In this document: positions 24,222 to 38,100 of the stretch, one piece after another | Numbering within the stretch: the stretch's first letter is position 1 | Layout: each line of letters begins with the position of its first letter | Assembly (NCBI GenBank): GCA_963931865.1 | Contig: OZ007507.1 | Span: 18,391,023-18,455,022 of the forward strand | DNA from: Axinella damicornis | Lineage: Eukaryota > Porifera > Demospongiae > Axinellida > Axinellidae | Direction of reading: 5' to 3' | DNA length: 64,000 bases | Translations under genes and position numbers: made by a program | The notes under the pieces: model-generated | The model's input: only the letters and a program-made list of their open reading frames with translations | The model's database searches: none | Told to the model about the DNA's origin: nothing

Positions 24222-26246
24222 TACTGTTCCATAGGCCTAGAGTGGCCTGCACCTGTACGTTGCCTGAGTGGCACGATATAATCTACATACGTAGAGGGAG
24301 GTCACACATGCCTAACCAGTATGAGACCAACGTTGACCTTGAACCCCCCAGCATTACGCCCACACTCATGCAGTGTTGGCAACAAGTGTACATATAAAGG
24401 CATATCTGCTGCACAGGAAGTTACCTGCAGAGTTGTTCACAGTCTTCCTGTCCACAACTTCCTTTTCACTTGCTGCAAGGAAAGCATATTGTGATATACC
24501 TTTATTTGTACATCATACACACACTCAGCGTGGGCGTGCATCACTCTGGGTGCTTCAGAAAAATATATGAATCCTTAAGAGCCATGACTTCAAAGTGAAC
24601 TTATAGCTGTATACTTCCTTTATGCTTCCTGTTAATATTCTCAATGATATGTAATGGGCTTACATGCATCTTGTAGAGAAGGGCATCAACGCAATTCCCA
24701 AAGTTCAAGAAGTCCTCTTGAGCAGGAGCATCAAGACAACCCACATCCTTAATTTCTAAACCGATAATCTTCAAGGTTTCTACAATAAAGCTCAAAGGTT
24801 TCTAAATTAAAATAAATGATCGATGCACTTTTCCCTTTTCCATGATTGTCTAAACTGAATTCACAGTATTGGTGACCTGTAGACTCTAGCTAGAGCAGCC
24901 GACAAGTTTCAACAAGAGAATGGCAACTATACTGCATGTCTGAAAAAAGAAAAGAAAGAAAACCTCTGACTTCAAAGCATGCGGCAACCATGCGACTACT
25001 ATGTGATTTCCATGGCTATAAATTAGAGCTGCTGGAAGCAAGAATAATATTAAAGCCAATAGTAAACGTAAACACTTTAGTTACGTAGCTTCAACATGAT
25101 TGATTACACTTCAGTTAGCTTCAGCATGAATAGTATAGCAATCGATGCAGCCAAGACCTCTGAAGCACCTGAAGAGATGGCTGTCATGTACCTCACTCCA
25201 GTGTATATACAGGGCATGTGTTGTTTCATATGGATGTGAAGACCTCTATATCTCTTTACCAACCATAAGAAACAGTTTAGGGAAGCAAAACCCTGTATTA
25301 AAGTATAACGCCTAGTATTAAATTCCCCATATAAATTCTTATGGGAGCTCATGACGGCTTTTGCAGTCATTGGTTGGTAAAGAGTTAAATGGATGAATTA
25401 ACTACTTGGCTGCATAATTGTAGTAAACTGAATCGGTATAGTGCGGTAGACCATTATGTATATGCAAGAAACTCATGGGCCAATGTACTCTAAGTAACTA
25501 ATCCATCATGCCAGATAATCGGCTCCATGCTCGCCTGGGTTCGAGGCTATGCTCTGATATGATGGAATGTCATATGTCTGACTACTGTGTTTTCTGACCA
25601 GGATCCATACTAGCCCTCTTAGTGGTGATGCTGATGAGTGAAGAATAAGGCAGGCCATCTGTGCATCTACTTTCAGCTCAGATTCCAGCCCTTGTCGACA
25701 TCCACATACTTGGTTTTATCGTTGCTCGACAACATCAATCATGTTTATTTCTACAGCAAAACAGACATAATTGGAATGCTCTATTCAAAGTACAAAACAA
25801 GAACATACACTTCACATAAGTACATACAAGAACAGAAGGTTATGGATCAGAAAGTACATAAGTCAACTAACCGGAAAGTATATGTTGGGTGTCCAGCACC
25901 TAGCTATAAACAGAGTACAAGACAAAATTGAGCATAAACACAACAATAATAACTATTTACGAATATATAAAAATAATAAATACAGCAGGGAGATACTAAT
26001 GCATGGCCGCAGCCAGGCCTGCCCCATCCTCCATGCCGATTCCCCTCCTCCACATCACTCTGCAGTCACGTACACATTGACTGGTGGTTAGCTCATGTTT
26101 ATTTGAGCTAACCATGTTACGGTATACCCAACAATAATATTAGTGATGGCATTGTATATTCACAGGAAATACCAGACAAGCAACTAAACTACACGTAAAA
26201 TCCCATGCTCTTGAGGGTGGGATCTTACATGTACTATGCCATCATG

Positions 26247-26306
26247 ACATCATCATCATCATCATCATGAAATCATCATCATCATCATCATGACATCATC
26301 ATGAGT
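26247..26306 (+). repeat. (ATC)n microsatellite, interrupted
   Basis: Runs of ATC are broken by GACATC and GAAATC, forming about 60 bp of trinucleotide repeat. Confidence 0.9.
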
Positions 26307-27712
26307 GAGAGAGAGATCGGACCAATGACTGGACAATGATTATGGATTCATATCAGCATGGAGTCTATCATCCGGAAGGTGGATTGTATAATTAGTTACT
26401 TAGATGCATGATTATGCAGCCTAGTGAACTCAATTATTTACCTAGGCAGTAGATTGGCCCGTTGAGTCTGGTCTCCATTTCCACTCGCTATACTGATTCT
26501 TATGACTAAGAGGCCTAATTATGTAGCTAAGCAGCTAATTCACCTATTAGAGGTATTCATACCCATAGTAAGTATTATGGCAATAATTTTAATTGCAGCA
26601 TCTTATACACTGGAAGTAGCGAGCTTGGTTACCATGAAACCATGTTCTTAACATACTACAGGTCTCTCCACTGTTAGCTTTTAACAACTCACACAAAGGG
26701 AATAAATTTGGACTAGGAAACCTTGATTAAGGATGTTGGTGGTTTTGATCCTCCCTCTCAACAGGACAAACAAGTGATTCCTTGATTTTGGAATTTTCTT
26801 TGATGCTCTTGCTCAACAGGATATAAGACTTAGTTGCAAACTCCAGACCCCGTCTCGCTCTAGATAAAGCATTCTGTATCATTGTGAAGTCACGACTTCA
26901 AAGTGATTCAGAAACCATTGGGATTGAGTTCCACTCTCTTACAGCTATAGGTGTACAGTCCACGGGTGCCATCATACAGCTAAGGAGGCTGTGAACATTT
27001 TAAAAATGTCCTATTAATACAGCTGAACTCCATGCAGGTTACATCACAAGAGGTTCATCGTGTTCAGCATACCACTATTCTGCAACAAACTTTTTCGAAG
27101 ATCTGGAAGACTAGTCATACAATGGACGAGTGCAGTACAAGAGTGCTAGATTGCAGTGGAAATCAAAGTAGCTAATTGACTCTACTCTGGTGGGCTCCAT
27201 AGTTGACCACTGTGGGCATCCATACACATCACTACATTTGGAAGAACTAGTCATTCAGATCCAGCATGATTGTATAGTTGAGCATTAACTCTCCCTGTGT
27301 GTCATGATATCAGTGCAGCCATGCACTAGCTAAGGCTGCATGCCTCTGAATGTGATGATAGTTGAGTGACAGAAGTCTTAAAAGGTTGACCGTTGTAGAC
27401 TTCTGTATAGCTGATCACTGTGGGTTTCCATAACACCTCACCACATAATTAGAGTAACAGTAAGCGCTTCACCAACAGAACTCTGCAAGTGTGCAGCTTC
27501 ACGAATAGCACTCAACTCTCATCACATCCTTAGCTTGCGCATATGGCTGTACTCTGCTCATGCATGACATGCAGGGAGAACTAGTACTCATGCAACTCGT
27601 TACATGCAACCTAGTGGCTGCACTCCACTCATGCAGGAAGCACTGTTCCATAGTCATTGGTGATTGTAAGGCATTAAATGCAAGCTTGTAATTTTGCTTA
27701 CTTCCTTGAATG

Positions 27713-27776
27713 GTCATTCCTAGGCCCCATACATATACGAAAATATTTCAACGTATTGGGCCTTGGAATAAGGCTA
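27713..27776. mobile_element. Hairpin MITE, CCTGGGAACGAGG family, diverged copy
   Basis: CATTCCTAGGCCCCATACAT on the left and ATTGGGCCTTGGAATAAGGC on the right form an imperfect inverted repeat with the family's end motif. Confidence 0.6.
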
Positions 27777-28146
27777 GAACTAGAATTAAAAAAGCTTTGA
27801 TCCCAGGAGCTGTCCTGTCAAACAACTTGGCACCTTGACAAGAGCACTAGTATGGCTAATTATTATTCCTGTGACTCACAATGGAAGGTTGTAATGATAG
27901 AAAAGTCATACAGTGGAATAATGAAATCTTGACACAGGTTGAAACACAAAACGATCGAGAAAGATAACATGTCAATAAAGGCTCCGCACTTGGTATGATA
28001 GTTAGAAAAGCATATTGTATGAACATGGTACTGAATCAACAAGCTGGTCAGACAGGAAGTCCTCATATGCAAACTGCAGCAAGGGTATGTCACTCTGTAA
28101 TGTGTGTGACTACGTGATTTTAGTCAAGTAGCTTCTCTTATGCTTC

Positions 28147-31100
28147 CTATCCATCCACAGTGAACCTCACAACCAGTGAGTGCCGATTCCTCCCACAGTT
28201 GTCCGGAACTATCTTGAGCCTGTGCTCCCCTGAGGAAAGGCCACTGAACACCTGTCCACTGCTGCCTGTGAAACACACAGGGTGTGTGTGCATGTGTTCA
28301 ATGTAATTATTGTGCATCCACATGCTGGTTCTAGATTTCTGTACCTCTGTATACAACACAACGTTATTGCCTTGCATGGGAACTTATTGCGTAACTATAC
28401 ATGTTGTGATCAAAACGCATGCCGTCTGACCACGATAGTGAACAAACTTCACCCTTGGCAAAGACAGAGTGCAAATGGCATACCGGTAACAGTAATGAAA
28501 TAGCTAATTTCTAGCTGCCTTTCTGACTCGATATACTGAAAACTTAGTCTAGCTGGCCGATACCTATTAAAGTTTATCATAGTTTCATGTTACTATATAT
28601 TCATCTTTAGTGCCTGAAGATAAATATATCTCAACTACTATCAAGTCAAAAATACTACCTCATAAAAGTCCATTTCATAATACCACCACTTGTATTTCAT
28701 AAAGTAGCTATTATGCAAGAGAGACCAGATTATAGCTAAGCACATACATGAAACAAGACCCTGACGATCAAGGTTGCACAGGAAAGCATTGCTAGGTCCA
28801 GTGCTGTCAAACTCCACGGTAGCACTGTTCCCACTGATAGTCACTCCGTCGTTGATGAGATGTACGGTACATATATTGGGCAGTTCTGTGTTTCAATTGG
28901 GGGGGTAGAAAAATCGTAAAGGCAACGACATGCTTGCATCAGTTCATGAAAACAAAGATACTGTTCACTCATGATCAGCATGTCAGCTTCAACTAACCCA
29001 TCCGGATTGCTCTCCTCAGCACAGTCTTCACTCTATCCGAGGTGATAGCAACAACACGCAGGATGTAGGGCCTGTCGTTCGCACGAGGAGGAATGTTAGT
29101 GAAAGTGGTAGAGCCAGATGAACCTGTGCACAACGGCTGACGTTATTATTCATTCAGTTAAGACTGAAAACTCAATGAAGCTTCCAAATCTCAAAATGTA
29201 CTTTGTTCTGCTCACACAACAGTAACCCTACTATCATCCGCAGCAGTATTCCTATGACTCACAGTCCTTGGTTGGCTGGCCAGTAAGTGCACACAGGAAG
29301 GTTAGCACAGGGCGACTGGTTTGGACATCCACTGAAATGTTGTTCCCCTGCACACGAGGACTGTTGTTGATAAAGTTCAGCACAAGTGGTTCTAAAAGTG
29401 AGTTGTGTGTGAGATATGCAGCCATTCTACAAGTTTATATTCTCATTCATGGATGCCTGCAATGTGATACTTAGCTAACACATTTCAATGCACATTAAGA
29501 AAGTGTAGACATATCCCTTGTCTTGTAGTTACCGTACAGAATCACGATGCTTCACGCATGTCTTACTATCACGGTTCACCTCATGCCTAATCATTAATCT
29601 ACTACCCTCGCATTCGGTCTTGAGGTTATGGACACTAAATCCCAGGTCCTGGTTGCCATCCACTCATTGTACAGTACTTCGCCTTGTATGCCGGTGATAT
29701 TGAAGGGTTTACCCTAACATCGTCTTTCCGGGTACGAGGCTTATACGGCCCAAAGAAACAATTACCGCCCTTAAATAGGCCCCACCATGAACGAACACCG
29801 TGACACGGAATACGGTGCGTGGCAACATACTGCTATCAGAAACTAATACCCAGCACACCTGCCGGTTGTGGAGTCACTGTCCCGGTGGTTCCTGTGGGGG
29901 GTGTGGCGGTATCCACTGGAAGGGAGGGAAGGGTATGAATTAAGGAATAGTAGCCATCATAAAGAGAGGATCAGAGTGATGGCTGTTCCTCGTACATACC
30001 ACAGTTCCTCGTACATACCACAGATCGCCATTTTGCAATATTTCGTGTGAAATGCTGGTTCACACACACACACACACACACACACACCCACACACACAAT
30101 TGAAACCTACTTGTAGCAACTTGTACCCGCTGGGAATTTCCGGAGAAGTCTGAAGAACCAAACTCATTTTGAGCCTGTGCACTGAAGAGATACACACCTC
30201 CTGCCATCAGACCATCTATTGCGAACTGACGTGCCTGCGCATCCATAAAGTCATTGGCTTCCAGAGTGCGGGAAATTGTAGTCCCACTAGATGCCAGCAC
30301 GACATTCACAACAAATAAAAACATCTGAGGAGGTGTAGTACCAGACTCTGGTGTGCTGAGGGTGAGCAGAACAACACCAGGAGTGTCGGATACGCCAACG
30401 GGAGGGTCAGGAGTTCGGGGGATGCCTGTACAAGGGGAGGGAAGACCAGGTTCGTACTGGGGTGTTGCTAAGAGGACAGACTTCATGGTCACTCCAATAA
30501 GCACTGTACTTCGAACTATGACCAGGCACTGTATATGGTGGGTGTAGGTGTGGCATGGGTGTGGTCTACTGTAATTCTCCGTATTCTACAAAACAGTCAA
30601 ACAGTAATGGCAAAATTTGCCATGGTCACAGACACAGGGTCACCGGCAGTTTAGCAGTGTGATCATGCAGTCCGTTTTTGGACAGTCACAGTTTACGATC
30701 ACAGATTGTGACCCTGGTTGCAGCTCTATGTTAAAGTACTGTACGGTGCATATTGGGGCGACTACCCACAGGGTGTCAATGAGGAAAGAATAATAGGAGA
30801 TGATTAAGAGGAGAGAGAAAATACCAGCCTTGTCCCCACGCGGCCTGGGAATGAGGCTGCTGGATCTATGGGCAGCACAGAAGAAAACACATCCTACCAA
30901 TCAGATGTGTCACACGGTCACACACTGCAGTGCCAGGGCCAATCCTATTGTAGGCAGTCACGGTGAAGGTATATTCGAACCCTGCCGTGAAGGTAGCGAC
31001 CCCAAGGGACATCAGGGAAAGGTCGGTCAGGTTGCCATTCGGTACATCCAGCTGGGCGCTCTCCACTCCTTTGGTGGCTGTGATGACCACCCTGGTGAGG

Positions 31101-34100
31101 TCCAGACCCCCTCTGTGTATATAGTCCCAGCGGACGGTGATCACACCACCAGCGGATGATGGAGTACCCTGGCAGGAAGGGGCCGGGACTACAGCAAAGA
31201 GATGAAGCAATCATAACTACGACATCAAACAACAGACACAGAGTTGTGTGTGGTCCAAGAGTAAGTGAGGTCAGCACTAGGCAGATACATGTATTCATGC
31301 ATTGATATTCAGGATTCTCACAAAACCTAACGACACATTTAGTTGTTAGGTATACTGCACCCACTACACGCAAATTATGTGTATACATGTGTGCATGCAT
31401 ACACACATACACACACATACACACACACACACACACTCACAAAACACATAGCATACCAGTGAAAGTCGTATTGGCAAATCCTGGTTCACTCTGAGAACTG
31501 CTCCCTGTAACACTCCCAAACTCAGAAATGGCCATCACCTGGAACTGATAGTTGGTGCCTGGAGCCAGTCCGGTCACATTGAGGTCTCTACTGCTATCAG
31601 TAGTCCCAGCAGTGACTGATGTCCCACCACCAACTGGGGTGGCCGTGACCTGGTAGCGAGAGAGTTCCGGGACACCCAGGAACAGAGGGGCCTGCCAGCA
31701 GACTCTCGCATATGTGGGTCCAATATCCACACTCTGAATGGCAACATCCGTCGGTTGAGAGGGTGACACTGTACACAATAGGGATTAGAACTTTAAATGG
31801 TACTATATAAGTAAATTAACTATTGCAGCATGGGTAATTCCAAATCAATTCAGCAAAAGTTTGCAAGTGACCCCCTCAAAATTGGACGAAACTTGGTTTG
31901 TAAGTACTACTTGTGGTTTTATGAAGCCAGACGAAATCTTACTCTTGTATGTTGTATGGCTTCCTGATTATAGCCCATCATAGATTCAACTTTTTCCTGA
32001 TTTTTGCTGGTATAGCAACTATATTCAAATCCTCATAACTTTCTCATACTTCATTGTTTTGTAATACCGATTGCACCATCTTGAAGCATGAAGAATGGGC
32101 TTTCATATGGTATCTTATATGGCTTCATCTAACAAAGTTTAGGAGAGATGCACATTCCTAAACTTTGACCTTTGACCTTACAAGAAAAGTGCCGCTTTAA
32201 ATTTTCTGATAATTAGTGGTGATACTCGCTAGGCCTTCAACTAAAGATATTTGCTCTTATAGAAAGACATGTAGGCTATTTATGTCGTTTCCCCATAATT
32301 CCAGCCTCCCCGTACATCATATAAGATACCATATGAAAGCCCATTCTTCATGCTTCAAGATGGTGCAATCGGTATTACAAAACAATGAAGTATGAGAAAG
32401 TTATGAGGATTTGAATATAGTTGCTATACCAGCAAAAATCAGGAAAAAGTTGAATCTATGATGGGCTATAATCAGGAAGCCATACAACATACAAGAGTAA
32501 CATTTTGTCTGGCTTCATAAAACCACAAGTACTACTTACAAACCAAGTTTCGTCCAATTCTGAGAAGGTCATTTGCAAACTTTTGCTGAATTGATTTGGA
32601 ATTACCCGCATCTAACTATTACGGAATCTAAATGATTAACAGCGTTGATATTGTAGCATCTAAAATACACCCATCGATGTGGATGATACCTGTGACACTG
32701 CCAGAATTAGTCCATGGACACTGCAGCCAGATCTATACTGAAGGCTCAGCTTATGAAGCGACTCCACGACTGCTGTATTACATATCATTATGCACTCGAT
32801 TAGGCTCGTCCTACAATACCATGCATTGCACTATATACAGTTCCCAGGGTCAAATGCTTATAGGCTACGTCATGCAGACAAAATGCTTGAACTTGCTCAC
32901 ATGCTAGCACACACATATACCACTACTCACCAACAACAACCAGCACGATCTGACGGTCTATGTTGCTAACTGAGTTCTCCACACTGCAGGTCCAGTTACC
33001 GGTGTGGCTACGAGTGACGCTGGTGATTGCTAGCATTAGGGTGTTTGAGCCAGAGATCCCTGGACCATCAGAGACAGCGGTGCCATTGTTGTCTGTCCAT
33101 GAGATGGTGGGTGTGGGGTTGCCATCAACACTGCTGCCACACACGAGGGTGATGTCACCTCCTTCAAGAACTGCACGTTGAGTGTCACCAGGTGGAGCAA
33201 TGTCTGGAGGAACTGAGGCAAAGTACAAATGTACTTTAGTAACGCTCTGCCTCACTGGGGAAGAATCAACCTTCATTTGGCAAACTACAAATCACATCAC
33301 TGCCATATAATAGATTCCATGCAACTCACAGATTACTTACAGCAACAAAAATACATTAGGAAATGTAAGCAGACATAGGGACCCTAGTCTACCAACTGGA
33401 TTTCTTAAATGAATACACTCCAACCCCTACACACTACATGCAAAGAGCCAACTTACACTGCACATCCAGTGTGAAGGATACCATATCCGTCCCCACTACC
33501 ACACTGGTGTCGTCCAGACGGTAGTTGGTAGCAGTCAGGTTGTAGGTACCAGAATCTTCCCTACTGAAGAACTGGAAAGTGATACCAGGGTAGCCATACG
33601 TTACTCGAGTCCCATTCGTGACTACCATTCCATTCCTGGTCCACTGGAACAGTTGGGGAAAGGGAAATGCCTCCGGAGCCTGACCAAGAGGGATCGTGGT
33701 AACAATGCCCCCTTCTACAGCCGTCACTGCTTGGTTGACCAAGCTAGGCGGCCCTGAAGCAGGTGAAGGAAATAGAATATTGGTTCATATCATTTACAAC
33801 TGTTTCATAATTAAAGGTAGCAGTCACTTACGGTAGATTCTCAGGGTGAAGTTAGCTGCGAGCCTGACAGGGTTTCCTCCCAGTCCACAGTAGATGGTTA
33901 CTCTGTCCAGGTCTGAAGTTAGCCTCAGTATGGTGAAGTTTGTCCGGTAGGTGAAATCGGTAGTATTGGATACTCGTTCTCCAACAATCACAAAATTTGG
34001 ATCAGTACTAAGAATCAGTGCAGGACCACTACCTCTATCAATGAACCATTCTGTGATCCTCTGCGGCCCCCCAGCCTCCCGCAGCAGTGTGCACATAATG

Positions 34101-34311
34101 TTGATGTTCTCCCCCTCATTTCCGGCTAGTGTGCTCCCACTTTCAGGGACAGACTCTTGCACCAAACCAAAGCCTGTAGAACCAACAGATCACCTGTCAA
34201 GCAAGAAAATCTACTGGAGACGAAATAAATTACTCTGTTACTGAACTCACTCGCATGAACGAAGAGGCAGACTGTAAGAGCCAGCAAGATAAAATAGCTC
34301 CCTCTTCCCAT
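28147..34311 (-). CDS. Secreted protein with three Ig and three FN3 domains plus C-terminal Ig-like module
   Basis: Twelve exons, every intron phase 1: 34251-34311, 33832-34173, 33457-33753, 32931-33212, 31457-31768, 30898-31188, 30111-30425, 29859-29915, 29263-29391, 28998-29123, 28748-28885, 28147-28265, giving 822 aa. Exon 1 is a signal peptide (MGRGSYFILLALTVCLFVHA). Exons 2-4 each encode an Ig domain: the first has C..W..YCG, the second lacks the usual Cys pair but keeps QWTRNG and EDSGTYNL, the third is classic (ITLVCG, ISWTDNNG, GNWTCSVEN). Exons 5-7 each encode an FN3 domain (CWQAP, LAPGTNYQFQV; FEYTFTVTAYN; GGVYLFSAQAQN). Exon 8 is a short T/P-rich linker. Exons 9-12 are the shared module. 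No transmembrane helix is seen, so it is likely secreted or matrix-bound. Such domains serve adhesion or recognition; the ligand is unknown. Confidence 0.88.
30061..30099 (+). repeat. (CA)n microsatellite beside an exon
   Basis: A CA run lies about 11 nt intronic of the FN3-3 exon boundary of the Ig/FN3 gene. A second CA run (31390-31439) sits just beyond the FN3-1 exon. Confidence 0.9.
31832..32607. repeat. 776-bp inverted repeat, ~290-bp arms, inside an intron
   Basis: The left arm (31832-32121) starts GGGTAATTCCAAATCAATTC and the right arm (32317-32607) ends GAATTGATTTGGAATTACCC. The arms are almost identical reverse complements throughout, separated by ~195 bp. It fills most of the intron between the third Ig exon and the first FN3 exon of the Ig/FN3 gene. 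No coding is seen; it is a young foldback element or MITE. Confidence 0.9.
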
Positions 34312-34744
34312 TCTGCTTCCCGTGTTTATAATGAAAATGCACGGAGTTCTGTCCTACCGTGCACCTCCGTGCTATGGCTTTATCACTGGTCTCGCGGGCC
34401 AGCCTCCCGCCACACCCATAGCCTTGATTGTTCCCTGATCAGAGCTCTGGCGTAGATAGTAGGTCGGCTCTATTATCTATGGCTCTGGTGACCACACCCT
34501 GCTGTTCTTAAAATGCAAGCATCCTTGAGAATATCAAAAAATTAGTTCTTGGGGGTCCATTGTAAGGGGGAGTCCAAATTGATGGATGTTATTATTATAT
34601 CCTGAAATCGATACAAGGGATCAGAGTAGTCTACTTACTGTTGGCTACTATAGTCAGTAATACTGTGATGGTTAGACTGCATGGGTACAATTGGACTCAC
34701 AGGCTGCATGGTGTCAACCTATAGTCCAAGGATAATACTGCTAC

Positions 34745-34846
34745 TCATTCCAGGCCTGTGCGCCGCTTTTGGTTGCACAAACAAAAAAAACCCCCTTCCC
34801 ATCCTGCAAGACATGGCCATGGGTGGGGGCCTGCGAACAAGGCTAG
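34745..34846. mobile_element. Hairpin MITE, CCTGGGAACGAGG family, diverged copy
   Basis: It carries the family's left end (CTCATTCCAGGCCTGTGCGCC) and right end (GGGGGCCTGCGAACAAGGCTAG), with a diverged interior. It lies 430 bp upstream of the Ig/FN3 gene start. Confidence 0.5.
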
Positions 34847-35157
34847 GTGACTGCTACAAGAAAGCAGGACACAAGATGCACATTAACAAGTAATGTATTA
34901 TGCAATTCTGTAGTGTGGTGGGTATAATACTTAGACATTACTTCTAAAACGTTTGGACTGTTTGGATCAGGATATTTGATACCAATATGGACTTCCTGGA
35001 CTGACACCAATATATATGATGCCTAGTTAGCAGGCCCTGCACAGTTGATTCCTATAGCAACCCATGATGTTATAATGTCACAGAACTTAAATAGTATAGC
35101 TATATATAAACATGCATACATTAGGTGAGTACTCTGTTCATAAGCCAGTTCTTAAAC

Positions 35158-38100
35158 TTAAGCTCCCACGGTAAACTCCACAACCAGTGGACGCCGATTG
35201 ATCCCACAGTTGTCCGGAACTATCTTGAGCCTGTGCCCCCTTGAGGAAAGGCCACTGAACACCTGTCCACTGCTGCCTGTGAAATGAATTAAGTGTGCAC
35301 ATGTCGGAGGTTTTAGCTTGAAGGAAAAAAGGCAATCTTCAACAAATGGTTCCACTTGTTTAGCTATAACTGAAGGGCTGAGAACCAGGGCGTCCTAACC
35401 CACAAAATTGAATCCCCCCCCCCCCCCCCCTAAACTTGAGAATGCTGTTAAAATGTGTTTAACAGTATTCTCAAGTTTAGGGGGGCTAATTCAATTTTTG
35501 TGGGTTAGGCCACTCTGGTTCTGAGCCCTTCAATTATGCCTTAAAATTTGTAGTGACCAACTTTTATGATACGAGTCAGCTAAACATGCCAAGTAAAGTC
35601 CTTGTTGCTGATTTAAAATTTAGCTAGCTATAGTTTGAGCTTTTAGCTTCGCTAACAATTTATCAGCCTCCTGAGTATGTGCACATTAGCTACTGCCCTC
35701 CCAACTTTAGACTCAAAGTCGTAAGGGAGCATAATTATATACTATTGGTGTTGGGCAAGCTTCATGAATGCACTGGGTCTAGCTTCCTGTCTACCAACAT
35801 ACACAGACAATAGGATACCAAAGTTGTGCACACATCTGAACACACTGCTTTGCATTGCAACACATTACTTGCTTTTGTGCGTGTGGTTATGTTGCAAAGT
35901 AGAGAGCGGTGTACCGCATAATATTAGCAGCATAATCATCTCTCAGTTTGTATACTTCAATAAGATAGATAGATGTTGCAAATTTTGAAACTTTGCCCTC
36001 TACCATTAAGAACAAAAAATCAGTCCTATATTACACTCCTGGTAGGGGAAAATTGTGCTGCGTAACATAATATATAATGTTTGAGTAGCTACTTATAGGA
36101 TTGGCCTAGAGATTCTGACTACATTATCACCAGGTTTTATAATATAGTCATTTCAGGTATATATAGACACAACCATCATAATGCACAAGGGAGAACTATT
36201 TTTGCTATAGCACACTGTGTCCTGTGCCGGCAACCCCATTGTAGCATGTCAGTCATTTTAGCTATACACACAATCGTAATATTGCATGCAGCAAGAAGGG
36301 AGACCTATATTTTAGCTATTCACATACATGATACAAGCTCCTGGCGATCAAGGTTGCACAGGAAAGCATTGCTAGGTCCTGTGCCAACAAACTCCACGGT
36401 AGCACTGTTTCCACTGATAGTCACTCCGTCGTTGATGAGATGTACGGTACATATATTGGGCAGTTCTGTGTTTCAATTGGGGATAAATATGTTTATGCTC
36501 ACATGTGATTCAATAATAAATATTGTTGTGCTTGCAAACAATTAATTCTATATACAATGTGCTCCCATGACCATAGTAATCACTCAGAATTGAACTAACC
36601 TATCCGGATCGCTCTCCTCAGCACAGTCCTCACTCCATCCGAGGTGTTAGCAGCAACACGCAGGATGTAGGGCCTGTCGTTCGCACGAGGAGGAACGTTA
36701 GTGAAAGTGGTAGAGCCAGATGAACCTGTGGGTAGTAAGGAAAGTAGGGAGAACACTTGCAACCAATGACTCAGGGTTGTTGTAAAGGTATAGTTTGTAA
36801 TTGTAATGGATTACAAGTAATTACAAATTCCTTTGTAAGTTTTGTCTGAGTAGTTGCAACTTTTTCTGTTCTTCGGTTTCCGTGTATTATTGTCAACGCA
36901 AACCGAAGAACAGAAAGTATGGGGTAGGCCTGGGAATGAGGCTAACAAGCAACTGCTATTGGCTATGGCTCAATATTGTACTACTTTTCCGCACCAAAAT
37001 ATTGACCTCCAGTACACTGAGCACGTGTTGTTAAAACATACGATGTATATTGTGCGTAATTGTAATCATAATTATTGTGGAAATTAATTGAAATCATAAT
37101 GCTAATTGGCTTCTGGAAAGAGCTAGTAATTGTAGATTACTAGCAAGCAGTAATTGCAACATCCCTGGCATCCATCCATAGTGGGATTAATGAAGTGAAG
37201 GTGATCATGCAGCCGTGAATTTCAAATTCTCTCATTTAGAAATAACATTGCATGCATAATTACCCAAGCCATGAGGAAGACCACCATGCATTCAACCAGC
37301 ACCGTGGGACCAATGGCTTTTTATCCCCTCCGAAGGATGCGGTGTAAACAATGTCAGGTGTAAATACCTTCAAGAAGGCCTATTTATTTCAACCTTGCGA
37401 TTAGCTAGCAGTCAAGTTCTTTAACCACTCAGTCACCAGCCATCCCTAAAGATGATTCCTTGACTTGTTCCCTGGCCTCATTTAAAAAAATCTGTATGGG
37501 ACCTGGGGATAAGGGCAGAATGGAAAGCGTTTGATTTCCAACAGCTGTCAAACACATTGATACATACCAAGTTAAGTGTTTGATTTCCAGCAGCTGACCT
37601 GTCTAACACCTTGCCACCTTGTTACCAAGAACCTTGTACAATTCCTATGACTCACAATCCTGGTATGGACGGCCAGTGAGTGCACACAGGAAGGTTAGCA
37701 CAGGACGGCTGGTTTGGACATCCACTGAAATGCTGTTCCCCTCCACCCGAGGACTGTTGTTGATGAAGTTCAGCACAAGTTCTTCTACATGTGAGATGTG
37801 TGTGAGATGTGGGGCCATTCTGCAGGTTCGAGAAAACAATCTCTATCCATTCATGTACACCCCATTTTCTAACAGGATCTTCAACAACGCACACGTTTTG
37901 TTGTCTTACCAGGGGGGGTGGTTGGGCTAGGAGTGGTGGGGGGAGGGGTGGTAGGAGGGGCAGTGGTAGGAGGCGCAGTTGTAGGAGGGGCAGTGGTAGG
38001 AGGGGCAGTTGTAGGAGGGGCAGTGGTAGCAGGGGCACAAGATGCAGGTTCCGGTGCCTACATGCATGGAGAGAGTGCTAAGATACAGGTAGTAATTACT

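Larger units (their letters stand above)
22660..28146. other. Intergenic stretch, MITEs and possible stray exons
   Basis: No complete gene is supported. Minus-strand exon-like segments occur at 24664-24801 (acceptor TTTAG, donor GTAAGC; reads PLSFIVETLKIIGLEIKDVG, then CLDAPAQEDFLNFGNCVDAL) and 24425-24472 (acceptor CTTGCAG, donor GTAAC), but their phases do not join cleanly and no family is recognised. A MITE lies at 23988-24221, a trinucleotide ATC repeat at 26247-26306, and a hairpin MITE at about 27713-27776. Confidence 0.35.

Noticed and set aside
25104..25370. 88-residue minus-strand frame
   Set aside because: It overlaps a sequence resembling a dispersed repeat (TATAAATTCTTATGGGAGCT type, similar to the arm of the 55.7-kb palindrome), has no splice context and no known domain.
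37302..37446. True tRNA gene
   Set aside because: The box B is degenerate and no closed acceptor stem is seen; it shares its 3' block with another copy, so it is a SINE.
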